Assembly (NCBI RefSeq): GCF_030053895.1
Contig: NZ_CP125781.1
Coordinates: 4,216,001-4,280,000, forward strand
Length of the DNA stretch: 64,000 bases
From: Trabulsiella odontotermitis
GTDB taxonomy: Bacteria > Pseudomonadota > Gammaproteobacteria > Enterobacterales > Enterobacteriaceae
Direction: 5' to 3'
Shown: in pieces, positions 24,013 through 31,562 of the stretch
Layout: each line of letters opens with the position of its first letter
Position numbering within the stretch: position 1 is the first letter of the stretch
Position numbers and translations under genes: made by a program
Notes under the pieces: model-generated
Seen by the model: the letters and a program-made list of their open reading frames with translations, nothing else
The model's database searches: none
Told to the model about the DNA's origin: nothing

Positions 24013-26193
24013 TTAATCCTTATCCGTATACCGATATCCGTACTGGTTATACCCGTAGCCATAATAATCGCTGGCGCGCCTGACCACGCCGTTCAGAATC
24101 GCTCCTTTGATATTGATCCCACTCTGCTCCAGGCGTTGCACACAGACGCTGATCTCTTTGACGCTATTCAGGCCAAAGCGCGCAACAACCAGGCTGGTGC
24201 CGGCTGAGCGGCCAATCACGGCGGCATCGGTCACCACGAGGATCGGCGGCGTATCGATAATCACCATGTCGTAATGTTCGTTGGCCCAGGTCATGAGCTG
24301 GCGGAAACGGGCGCGCATCAGCAGCTCTGCCGGGTTGGGGGGAATCTGGCCGCGGGTGATCACGTCAAATCCCCCTTTGTGAAACCGCTGCACAGCCTCT
24401 GTCATTTCCACCTGACCGGAAAGCACCTCTGACAGGCCGACCTCGTTCCTGATGTCAAACATGTCGTGGACGTATCCCCGGCGCATATCACCATCAATAA
24501 ACAGGACTTTCAGGTCAGACTGCGCAATTACCGCCGCCAGCGCCGTGCTGACGAATGTTTTACCACTGTCCGGCGTGGCGCCGGAGATCATCAGGATATG
24601 ACTGGTGGTTTCCATCATCGCGAAATGCAGGCTGGTGCGCAGACCGCGGATTGCCTCGACCGACAGATCGATCGGATTATCGACCGGTAAAAACGGAACG
24701 TTGCGGGTGTGGTGACGTAAGCGCGATGAGAAAAAATGCTTGCGCCGCACCTGAGCTTTCTTCACCAGCCACTCTGACAACGGCACGGTGGCGTACACGT
24801 TAATCCCCTGCTCTTCGAGTTGCTCGGGTGATTCAATTCCCCGGCGCAACAATGTGCGCAGCAGCACCAGCCCCATAGAGAAAAACAGGCCCAGCAGCAG
24901 ACCCAAAATCACAATCAGCGCTTTTTTCGGCTGGATGGGTTCCGGCTGGGCCATCGCCGGATCTATGATGCGGACGTGACCAATCGCGCTCGAGCGGGCA
25001 ATGCTCAGCTCCTGCTGGCGGTTAAGCAGTTGCAGATACACAATGCGGCCAGACTCAACATCCCGGCTGAGACGCAGCACTTCCTGTTGCGTCTGCGGCA
25101 TCGCCGACACGCGTTTGTTGAGGCGCGTTTTCTCCTGCTCAAGCGTCTGGCGCTTTTCCAGCAACGCGCGGTAGGTCGGGTGATCTTTCTTGTAGAGTTG
25201 GGAAATCTCCGCTTCGCGGAAGGTCAACTCGTTCAACTGGTTATCGACATTGACGATCTGCTCAAGCACGCTTTTGGCTTCAAGGTTAAGATCGACCGAA
25301 TCCTGCTGTTTACGGTAGGCGTTGAGTTTACTCTCCGCCTGATCCAGTTCGCTACGCACCTGCGGCAGTTGCGCCTGCAGAAACTCCAGACTCTTTGAAT
25401 CCTGCGCCGCCTGGCGAGCGATATTCTGCTGCAGATAGTTACTGGCGATGCTGTTAAGAATACACACAATGTTATCCGGGTCGTCCCCGGTGATGGTCAG
25501 CCCCAGCATGCCGCTGTCTTTGCCGCGCTCTTTCACCGAAAAACGCCGTTGCAGGGCGTTAATCGCTTCCAGTTCAGTCAGTTGCGTTAGCATAAATTCG
25601 GTTCCGGACGCGGCCTGAATCTCCGACACGTTCAGAGCGAGCTCACCCTGAACGAGCAGTTCACCCACCACGCCCGTGGCAGAGAAATCCGCGCCTTCCA
25701 GCCGATAATGCGCACTGTCTTCCACCGTCAGCACGATCCGCTCCGCGCGCCCCTCACGGCGCGGAATACTCATCCCGCGCAATGCAAGCCGACCGGGGAT
25801 TTCCCCCGTCAGCCGCGCCCAGCCACGGCCCACCAGCGGGAAATAGCGTTGCGCCACGACGTTACGCAGGCTCAAATCATCAATGGTCTTGCCCAGAATC
25901 ATGCGCGACTGCAGGAGTTCGATTTCCGGTGCGGAATCCGGCGATGAACCGGGAAAATCCTGACTCAGGCTGTCCAGCAGCGCATTCCCCTGCTTTTGTT
26001 CCACCTGCACCAGCGCATCTGCCTGGTAAACGGGCGTGGCAAACAGAGCGTATGCCAGCGCGCACAGCGTGAACAGCATGGTCACACCGGCAATCAGTTT
26101 CCAGTGATCGAGCAGTTCGAAAAACAAGCGAACCAGATCGATCTCATTGTCGCCCGCAGGCGTAGTCTGAGGGTGAAGGTTTTTCGTCGACAT
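24013..26193 (-). CDS. etk: Tyrosine-protein kinase Etk (Wzc family)
   Basis: Etk is an inner-membrane bacterial tyrosine kinase and polysaccharide co-polymerase. The 726-residue protein has an N-terminal Wzz domain between two membrane helices (about residues 32-52 and 425-447), a coiled-coil stretch ('EFLQAQLPQVRSELDQAESK'), and a cytoplasmic kinase with Walker A 'GATPDSGKTFVST' and Walker A' 'VLFIDGDMRRGY'. The tail 'SDYYGYGYNQYGYRYTDKD' is the autophosphorylated tyrosine cluster. It is the last gene of gfcE-etp-etk. In E. coli this trio ends the group 4 capsule operon; here gfcABCD are absent. Confidence 0.94.
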   Translation of the reverse strand: MSTKNLHPQTTPAGDNEIDLVRLFFELLDHWKLIAGVTMLFTLCALAYALFATPVYQADALVQVEQKQGNALLDSLSQDFPGSSPDSAPEIELLQSRMILGKTIDDLSLRNVVAQRYFPLVGRGWARLTGEIPGRLALRGMSIPRREGRAERIVLTVEDSAHYRLEGADFSATGVVGELLVQGELALNVSEIQAASGTEFMLTQLTELEAINALQRRFSVKERGKDSGMLGLTITGDDPDNIVCILNSIASNYLQQNIARQAAQDSKSLEFLQAQLPQVRSELDQAESKLNAYRKQQDSVDLNLEAKSVLEQIVNVDNQLNELTFREAEISQLYKKDHPTYRALLEKRQTLEQEKTRLNKRVSAMPQTQQEVLRLSRDVESGRIVYLQLLNRQQELSIARSSAIGHVRIIDPAMAQPEPIQPKKALIVILGLLLGLFFSMGLVLLRTLLRRGIESPEQLEEQGINVYATVPLSEWLVKKAQVRRKHFFSSRLRHHTRNVPFLPVDNPIDLSVEAIRGLRTSLHFAMMETTSHILMISGATPDSGKTFVSTALAAVIAQSDLKVLFIDGDMRRGYVHDMFDIRNEVGLSEVLSGQVEMTEAVQRFHKGGFDVITRGQIPPNPAELLMRARFRQLMTWANEHYDMVIIDTPPILVVTDAAVIGRSAGTSLVVARFGLNSVKEISVCVQRLEQSGINIKGAILNGVVRRASDYYGYGYNQYGYRYTDKD

Positions 26194-26214
26194 AAAACAA
26201 CGTATCTCGTGTGA

Positions 26215-26658
26215 TTAGCTGAGCCGCTTCGCCCATTCCTGAGAGGCCTGCGCCAGCAGACCGTAAACATGCTCAAACGCCTCACGGCTTTTGCCGTAAG
26301 GATCGGGAATTTTTTTACTGTCCAGCCACTGACCAAAAAGCAGCGTTTTTCCCCGCACGTCGGGGGCCATTACCGTTACCTGCTCAATATGCGCAGGCTC
26401 CATTACCAGGATCAGATCGGCATCGCGCAACATGCCTGCCGTGACTTTGCGGGTGACATGCCCTGCCAGCGACAGTCCATGACCCGCAGCCACCGCCATC
26501 GCGGCAGCGTCTGCCGGTTGCCCGCTCACGCCATAAGTGCCTGCCGACTCCACGTTCATCATCGGCAGAGCCTGTCGCAACAGCCGTTCGCCGATGGGCG
26601 AGCGACAGAGATTTCCGGTACACAGCACCAGAATGGAGCGGAACCTTAGTTTGGCCAT
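26215..26658 (-). CDS. etp: Low-molecular-weight protein-tyrosine phosphatase Etp
   Basis: Etp removes phosphate from the tyrosine cluster of Etk. The 147-residue protein has the phosphatase loop 'CTGNLCRSP' with nucleophile Cys13 and Arg19 near the N-terminus, and the general-acid loop 'IPDPYGKSREAFEHVY' near the C-terminus. It overlaps gfcE by 13 nt and is 21 nt from etk, so the three are very likely one transcript. Confidence 0.94.
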   Translation of the reverse strand: MAKLRFRSILVLCTGNLCRSPIGERLLRQALPMMNVESAGTYGVSGQPADAAAMAVAAGHGLSLAGHVTRKVTAGMLRDADLILVMEPAHIEQVTVMAPDVRGKTLLFGQWLDSKKIPDPYGKSREAFEHVYGLLAQASQEWAKRLS

Positions 26659-27803
26659 GCGCGGACGTACCGTACGGTTTCCGTCAGGTCATGAACGCCG
26701 GTGATGGTCGGCACCAGTTGTGAAATCACGCGGTTCCAGCGCACGATCGGCGCGGCGGTCACATAGACGATGTCGTAAGGCTCCAGCTGGAATTCCGTAC
26801 TCAGCACCATGGCGGAAGCGTCCTGTGCATTGAGCTGATAAATGCTGGCGATTTTTCCACTGGCGGAATTTCTCACCGAACGGATAACAAAAATGCCGGT
26901 GGCGTCAGACATGTCCTGCCGCAGGCCGTCGGCGTTGCCGAGCGCTTCCGCCAGCGTCATGCCGCTGCGATCCATCTTCAGCGTGCTCTGCTTACCCACT
27001 TCGCCCATCACGAACACTTTCAGACTGTCATTGCGCGGGACAAACAGAATGTCGCCGGGGTACAGCAGCCGGTTCTGGGTTAAATCACCATGCTGCATCA
27101 GCGCATAGAGTGAAATGCGGCTCTCCATGCCGTTATGGGTCAGTACCACATTGCGCCAGTCGGCGTTTTCGGTCAGACCGCCCGCCGCGTTTATCGCATC
27201 CATAATGGTTAAGGGAATATTGGTGATCGGCTGCTGGCCGGAGTTGGCGACTTCGCCAGTGACGTAGGATTTCTGGGAGCGGAATGCGGCGATGCTGACA
27301 TCCACCTGCGGGCTTTCGATGACCGCATCGAGACGCGCGGTGATCTCGTCCCGCACCTGAATAAGCGTCTTGCCAGCCACCTTCAGGCGGCCCACGTAAG
27401 GGTAAAAAATGGCGCCGTCGGCATTGACCCAGTTGCCGGTATCGCTGGCGCTGCGGTACTGACCCGCGGGCGTTGTCAGCTCGGGGTGATCCCAGACTGT
27501 GACCATTAAGACATCGCCAATGCCAATGCGATATTCGTAATCCTGCAGGAGCTGATCGAGTTGCGGGTTGGCGCGGGAGGAGATCCGTGGCGGGCGTAAT
27601 TGCTCGACCAGGCCGGGTGTCAGCGGATAGATATTTACCATCTTATTCAGATCGTAATCCTTGTCCGCGGATTCAACGACATTCTTGCCGTGTGTGCTTA
27701 ACCCTTGACCCGGAATTACCGTACAGCCGCTTAGCGCCGCCAGAACGAACATCAGCACGGGAAATGCGGAAATATATTTTATAGCCTTGGGCTTCCTGCT
27801 CAT
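26646..27803 (-). CDS. gfcE: Polysaccharide export lipoprotein GfcE (Wza family)
   Basis: A 385-residue outer-membrane polysaccharide channel. A lipoprotein signal 'VLAALSGC' places the lipidated Cys at residue 27. The poly-export domain ('YRIGIGDVLMVTVWDHPELT') and two SLBB-type repeats ('SYVTGEVANSGQQPI', 'VFVMGEVGKQSTLKM') follow. With Etp and Etk it forms the export and control part of a capsule system. The sequence is nearer to GfcE (YccZ) than to Wza of colanic acid judged by the partner Etk. No glycosyltransferases, flippase or polymerase lie nearby. Confidence 0.9.
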   Translation of the reverse strand: MSRKPKAIKYISAFPVLMFVLAALSGCTVIPGQGLSTHGKNVVESADKDYDLNKMVNIYPLTPGLVEQLRPPRISSRANPQLDQLLQDYEYRIGIGDVLMVTVWDHPELTTPAGQYRSASDTGNWVNADGAIFYPYVGRLKVAGKTLIQVRDEITARLDAVIESPQVDVSIAAFRSQKSYVTGEVANSGQQPITNIPLTIMDAINAAGGLTENADWRNVVLTHNGMESRISLYALMQHGDLTQNRLLYPGDILFVPRNDSLKVFVMGEVGKQSTLKMDRSGMTLAEALGNADGLRQDMSDATGIFVIRSVRNSASGKIASIYQLNAQDASAMVLSTEFQLEPYDIVYVTAAPIVRWNRVISQLVPTITGVHDLTETVRYVRAWPN

Positions 27804-28297
27804 TAATTTTCCTTACAATGCGATTTCGCATTTAACATGCTAATCAGAGACATATTGAGATAATGAAAATGCAATCCCTAAATTTTATTAATGTATTAAA
27901 AGCAAAGAAGTTTATTGTTTTATCTTTAAAAACAAAAAGTTATAACAATTTAATAAGTTAAGGACGAGAGAGGGAAAACAGCAGAATACATTACTCCCCG
28001 CCCGCCTTGATGTAAACACAACTAAGTATTTTTAAGAATTTACAATGGATACTTAATAAAATAAATGCATTCTCAAAGAGAAAAAATAAATATACTGTTA
28101 TTTGATGAAATATCAGAAAAAATATCGCAACAAGATTAATAAATAATACGACTTCTCGTCTGTTGGATAATCTGACGCTGTACGTAAGAAGAATAAGCAC
28201 ATTTGACCAGGAAAATTGCCTTATTTATTCTAAGATTAATGGCGATACCGGGTCAGGCAACCGGTACCTTTCGGTAAGAATAAAATGAGATAACACC
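27804..28297. other. AT-rich spacer between gfcE and cbpA
   Basis: This 494-bp divergent spacer is much richer in A and T than the flanking genes. A 69-codon minus-strand frame (27991-28200) is hydrophobic but has no convincing ribosome site and matches nothing I recognise. It must hold the promoters for gfcE and cbpA. In E. coli gfcABCD would precede gfcE at this point; no remnant is recognisable. Confidence 0.6.
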
Positions 28298-29227
28298 ATG
28301 GAATTAAAGGATTATTACACGATTCTGGGGGTTAAGCCGACGGACGATCTCAAAACCATCAAGACCGCCTATCGCCGCCTCGCGCGAAAATATCACCCCG
28401 ATGTCAGTAAAGAAGCGAATGCCGAAGCGCGTTTTAAAGATCTCGCTGAAGCCTGGGAAGTGCTGAAAGACGATCAGCGCCGCGCCGAATATGACCAGCT
28501 CTGGCAGCACCGTAACGATCCGCGCATGGATCCGCATCGGGGACGCCAGCAAACACAACAGGAAACGCAATACAGCCAGCAAGAGTTCGACGATATTTTC
28601 TCGTCGATATTCGGTCAGCACGCCCGCCAGTCGCGGCAGTCACATGCCGCACGGGGTCATGACGTTGAAATCGAAGTGGCCGTTTTCCTCGAAGAGACGC
28701 TGGAAGATCAAACGCGAACCATCAGCTATAAGCTGCCGGTATACAACGCCTTTGGCCTCGTAGAGCAGGAGATCCCCAAAACACTGAACGTGAAAATCCC
28801 GGCAGGCGTTGGCGACGGGCAACGCATTCGCCTGAAAGGCCAGGGAACACCCGGCGAGCATGGCGGTCCGAACGGGGATTTGTGGCTGGTGATTCATATC
28901 GCGCCGCATCCGCTGTTCGACATTGTCGGTCACAATCTGGAAATTGTCGTACCGCTGGCACCCTGGGAAGCGGCGCTCGGCGCAAAAGTCACTATCCCGA
29001 CGCTGAAAGAAAGTATTTTGCTGACCATTCCACCCGGCAGCCAGGCGGGGCAACGACTGCGCATCAAAGGGAAAGGTCTGGTCAGTAAAAAAACCACGGG
29101 GGATCTGTACGCAGTGATTAAAATCGTCATGCCACCGAAACCGGATGAGCAGAGCGCAGGGCTCTGGCAACAGCTGGCGCAGGCCCAGTCTGCGTTCGAT
29201 CCGCGCAAAGAGTGGGGTAAAGCATAA
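28298..29227 (+). CDS. cbpA: Curved-DNA-binding protein CbpA (DnaJ family)
   Basis: CbpA is a DnaJ-type co-chaperone that also binds curved DNA in stationary-phase nucleoids. The 309-residue protein has an N-terminal J domain (residues about 4-69) with 'HPD' in 'ARKYHPDVSKEA', a Gln/Arg-rich linker without a zinc finger, and two C-terminal substrate-binding domains ('LNVKIPAGVGDGQRIRLKGQG', 'LLTIPPGSQAGQRLRIKGKG'). It overlaps cbpM by one nucleotide (taATGg). In E. coli cbpA-cbpM lie near 22-23 min, not beside proP. Confidence 0.97.
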   Translation: MELKDYYTILGVKPTDDLKTIKTAYRRLARKYHPDVSKEANAEARFKDLAEAWEVLKDDQRRAEYDQLWQHRNDPRMDPHRGRQQTQQETQYSQQEFDDIFSSIFGQHARQSRQSHAARGHDVEIEVAVFLEETLEDQTRTISYKLPVYNAFGLVEQEIPKTLNVKIPAGVGDGQRIRLKGQGTPGEHGGPNGDLWLVIHIAPHPLFDIVGHNLEIVVPLAPWEAALGAKVTIPTLKESILLTIPPGSQAGQRLRIKGKGLVSKKTTGDLYAVIKIVMPPKPDEQSAGLWQQLAQAQSAFDPRKEWGKA

Positions 29228-29532
29228 TGGCTAACGTTACCGTCACCTTCACAGTGACTGAATTTTGTCTGCATACCGGCGTCCCGGAAGATGAGCTGAA
29301 TGAAATCGTCGGTCTGGGCGTGATTGAACCCTGTGAAACGCAGGATGAGGCATGGCGGTTTGACGACCGCGCCGTGAATATCATGCACCGCGCTGTGCGC
29401 CTGCGTAAGGAGCTTGAGCTCGACTGGCCGGGTATCGCCGTTGCGCTGGCGCTGCTCGACGAAAATGCGCGTCTGGTGAAAGAGAACCGCCTGCTGCATC
29501 ACCGACTGGCGCGTTTTATCATTCACTCCTGA
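29227..29532 (+). CDS. cbpM: CbpA modulator CbpM
   Basis: CbpM binds the J domain of CbpA and blocks its co-chaperone and DNA-binding activity. The 101-residue protein begins 'MANVTVTFTVTEFCLHTGVP' and has the MerR-like helical fold, with 'HRAVRLRKELELDWPGIAVALALLDE' in the middle. Its start codon overlaps the cbpA stop, giving a coupled pair. Confidence 0.95.
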   Translation: MANVTVTFTVTEFCLHTGVPEDELNEIVGLGVIEPCETQDEAWRFDDRAVNIMHRAVRLRKELELDWPGIAVALALLDENARLVKENRLLHHRLARFIIHS

Positions 29533-29534
29533 TC

Positions 29535-29571
29535 GATGGCCTCCGCTGAGATATACTTCAGGGAGGCCATT
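29535..29571 (+). other. Long hairpin between cbpM and the NicO gene
   Basis: The inverted repeat gatggcctcc-gctga / tcag-ggaggccat(t) gives about 13 base pairs with one bulge. It is not followed by a T-run, so it may be a weak cbpM terminator or a leader structure for the transporter gene that starts 16 nt later. No G-tract operator of the RcnR type is clear. Confidence 0.5.
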
Positions 29572-29586
29572 AATGGGGGCACCCTC

Positions 29587-30543
29587 ATGAGCACTCAACG
29601 TCTCGCGCGCAACTTACGCCTTTCCGGCATCGGCGGGTTTATGCTGCTGTCCCTGTTTGCCGTTATTACGCTGCACGCGCACTGGCCGGCGTTTATCCAG
29701 TGGTGCCTTAGTACCCAAATCACCCTGCACCGTTATCTGGTGATGTATCTGCTGCAACTGAATAATCATCAGTACAGCGGCGGCCTGTGGCTGCTTACCG
29801 GCGCTTTTTTATATGGCGTGCTGCACGCCATCGGCCCCGGGCACGGTAAATTCATCGTCACAACGTATCTCAGTACCAACAAAGAGAGTCAGCTCGCCGC
29901 CCGGGTCGTGCCGTTTCTTGGCAGCCTGATGCAGGGCGTCAGCGCGATCCTGTTCGTGTTTATTCTGGCGGTGGGGCTTAATCTGGCCTCCGGCGATCTC
30001 AGTGAGAGCCGCTGGTACGTCGAGAAAATCAGCGCCGTGTTGATTGGCGGTTTTGGCGCTTTCGTGATTTACCAGGCGCTGAAAACCCTGCAACCGCGCA
30101 GGCTGACGATCAAAAGCCTGACACCGGCGCATCAGCACGACGCGGAGTGCGGTTGCGGTCACCATGGCGTCGGGGTGGATCTCACCCGGGCCGACTGGAA
30201 AACCCGCCTCGGGGTGATTCTGGCGATCGGCGCACGTCCCTGCAGTGGTGCTATCATGATCCTGCTCTTTTCTAACGCGCTGGGCATTGTCAGTTGGGGC
30301 ATTGCGGCGGTAATGACCATGTCCTTCGGTACGGCGCTGTCGATCATGGGATTGTCACTGGCGGTGCGCTACGCCCGAAACCGCACCGTGGCCTTTTTTG
30401 GTGCTGATAGCGCACAGCTTCACTGGCTGGTTCCGCTGGTGAAAGTGGCGGGCGGCGTCATTCTGATCCTCTTCGCCACCGTGCTGTTCCTGACCGTGAT
30501 CCCGATGAACGCCAACGGTGATTTTATTGCCGCAGGCTGTTAA
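29587..30543 (+). CDS. NicO-family nickel/cobalt-type metal transporter
   Basis: A 318-residue inner-membrane protein of the NicO/RcnA/ZevB group. Hydrophobic segments are visible near residues 15-35, 65-85, 95-125, 135-160, 205-225, 230-255 and 275-300. The signature 'GVLHAIGPGHGKFIVTTYL' and the later 'IGARPCSGAIMILLFSNALG' are conserved in the family, and a central loop 'HQHDAECGCGHHGV' is a likely metal-binding stretch. The start at 29587 ('MSTQRLARNLRLSG') is chosen by family; ATG 29536 lies within the hairpin. No rcnR/frmR-type regulator is adjacent. The metal (Ni, Co or Zn) cannot be decided. Its end overlaps ampR by 4 nt. Confidence 0.82.
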   Translation: MSTQRLARNLRLSGIGGFMLLSLFAVITLHAHWPAFIQWCLSTQITLHRYLVMYLLQLNNHQYSGGLWLLTGAFLYGVLHAIGPGHGKFIVTTYLSTNKESQLAARVVPFLGSLMQGVSAILFVFILAVGLNLASGDLSESRWYVEKISAVLIGGFGAFVIYQALKTLQPRRLTIKSLTPAHQHDAECGCGHHGVGVDLTRADWKTRLGVILAIGARPCSGAIMILLFSNALGIVSWGIAAVMTMSFGTALSIMGLSLAVRYARNRTVAFFGADSAQLHWLVPLVKVAGGVILILFATVLFLTVIPMNANGDFIAAGC

Positions 30544-31427
30544 TCCCCCTGACTCTGACGGGTTTGCGTGGTGATCCACGCAACAAAATCGCGCATCGCG
30601 GCAGTTTCCGGCCGCGACTGCAGACGCGTTAACCAGTATCCACCGAGACTGATTTGCGTGCTGAATGGCTGAATAATGCGTTCGGTATTCAGCAGCGAGG
30701 TAAACATTCCCGGCGGCGCGATGGCGATCCCCGCGCCAGCCTGTGCCGCTTCCAGCATTGTGACGGAAGAGTCAAACACCATCACCGGATGCGTCGGAGA
30801 AGGCGCCCGTTCACCCGCCGCCTGCGACCAGGCGCTCCATTCATCACGCCGATACGAGCGCAGCAGGGTAAATTTCAGCACATCCGCCGGCTGCCGTAAT
30901 TCTGCCGCCAGCGCCGGGGAACAGAGCGGTGACAACGGCGCATCGCACAGAAAAATCGCCTCGGTGCCATGCCAGGCGCCACCGCCAAAGCGGATGGCGT
31001 AGTCCAGCCCTTCCGCCGCGGGATCGACCCGGTTGTTGTGAGTGGAGAGATGTAAATCAATGTGCGGGAAGCGGCGGCGAAAGCTTTCCAGCCGGGAAAG
31101 GAGAAAGCCTGTCGCGAACGTTCCCACCACACCAACCTTCAGTTTTTCCCGCTGCTGGCTGGCGGCAAAGCGATCCAGCGTATCAGCAATCCTGTCAAAC
31201 GAATCATTCAGTACCGGTAGCAGATTTTCCCCTTCCGTGGTCAGCATCAGGCCGCGCGACACGCGGGCAAACAGCTGACAGTTGAGGTGTGCTTCCAGTG
31301 CTTTCACCTGCTGACTGATGGCCGAATGGGTGACGTTCAGCTCAATAGCCGCGTGAGTAAAACTTAAGTGTCGGGCAGCGGCTTCAAACGCGCGCAGGGC
31401 ATTCAATGGAATATAGCTTCGGGTCAT
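30540..31427 (-). CDS. ampR: LysR-type regulator AmpR
   Basis: AmpR controls ampC by sensing cell-wall recycling peptides. The 295-residue protein begins 'MTRSYIPLNALRAFEAAARH' with the LysR helix-turn-helix 'LSFTHAAIELNVTHSAISQQVKALE', followed by an effector domain with 'VGTFATGFLLSRLESFRRRFP'. These are characteristic AmpR sequences. It is divergent from ampC with a 135-bp spacer carrying the operator. This suggests the adjacent AmpC is inducible, unlike E. coli, which lacks ampR. Confidence 0.95.
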   Translation of the reverse strand: MTRSYIPLNALRAFEAAARHLSFTHAAIELNVTHSAISQQVKALEAHLNCQLFARVSRGLMLTTEGENLLPVLNDSFDRIADTLDRFAASQQREKLKVGVVGTFATGFLLSRLESFRRRFPHIDLHLSTHNNRVDPAAEGLDYAIRFGGGAWHGTEAIFLCDAPLSPLCSPALAAELRQPADVLKFTLLRSYRRDEWSAWSQAAGERAPSPTHPVMVFDSSVTMLEAAQAGAGIAIAPPGMFTSLLNTERIIQPFSTQISLGGYWLTRLQSRPETAAMRDFVAWITTQTRQSQGD

Positions 31428-31452
31428 GGCGTTATCTGTAAGAAAAACTTCA

Positions 31453-31468
31453 GGCAGCTGCTAAATTT
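31453..31468. promoter_or_regulatory. AmpR operator in the ampR-ampC spacer
   Basis: The sequence ggcagctgctaaattt contains the core ctgctaaattt of the AmpR binding site known from Citrobacter and Enterobacter. A -35-like ttgtca lies at 31485-31490; no good -10 follows, as expected for a promoter that needs activation. Confidence 0.85.
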
Positions 31469-31562
31469 AATCGTTTGCCAGCGGTTGTCAAATCCCACAG
31501 ACTGAGCGCATCTCAAGGGTCCGGACACCTCATCTTCTTCACGCTAAGAAAGGAATTCACTC

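Noticed and set aside
27991..28200. 69-residue hydrophobic frame in the gfcE-cbpA spacer
   Set aside because: AT-rich DNA readily encodes hydrophobic frames; no ribosome site and no partner gene.
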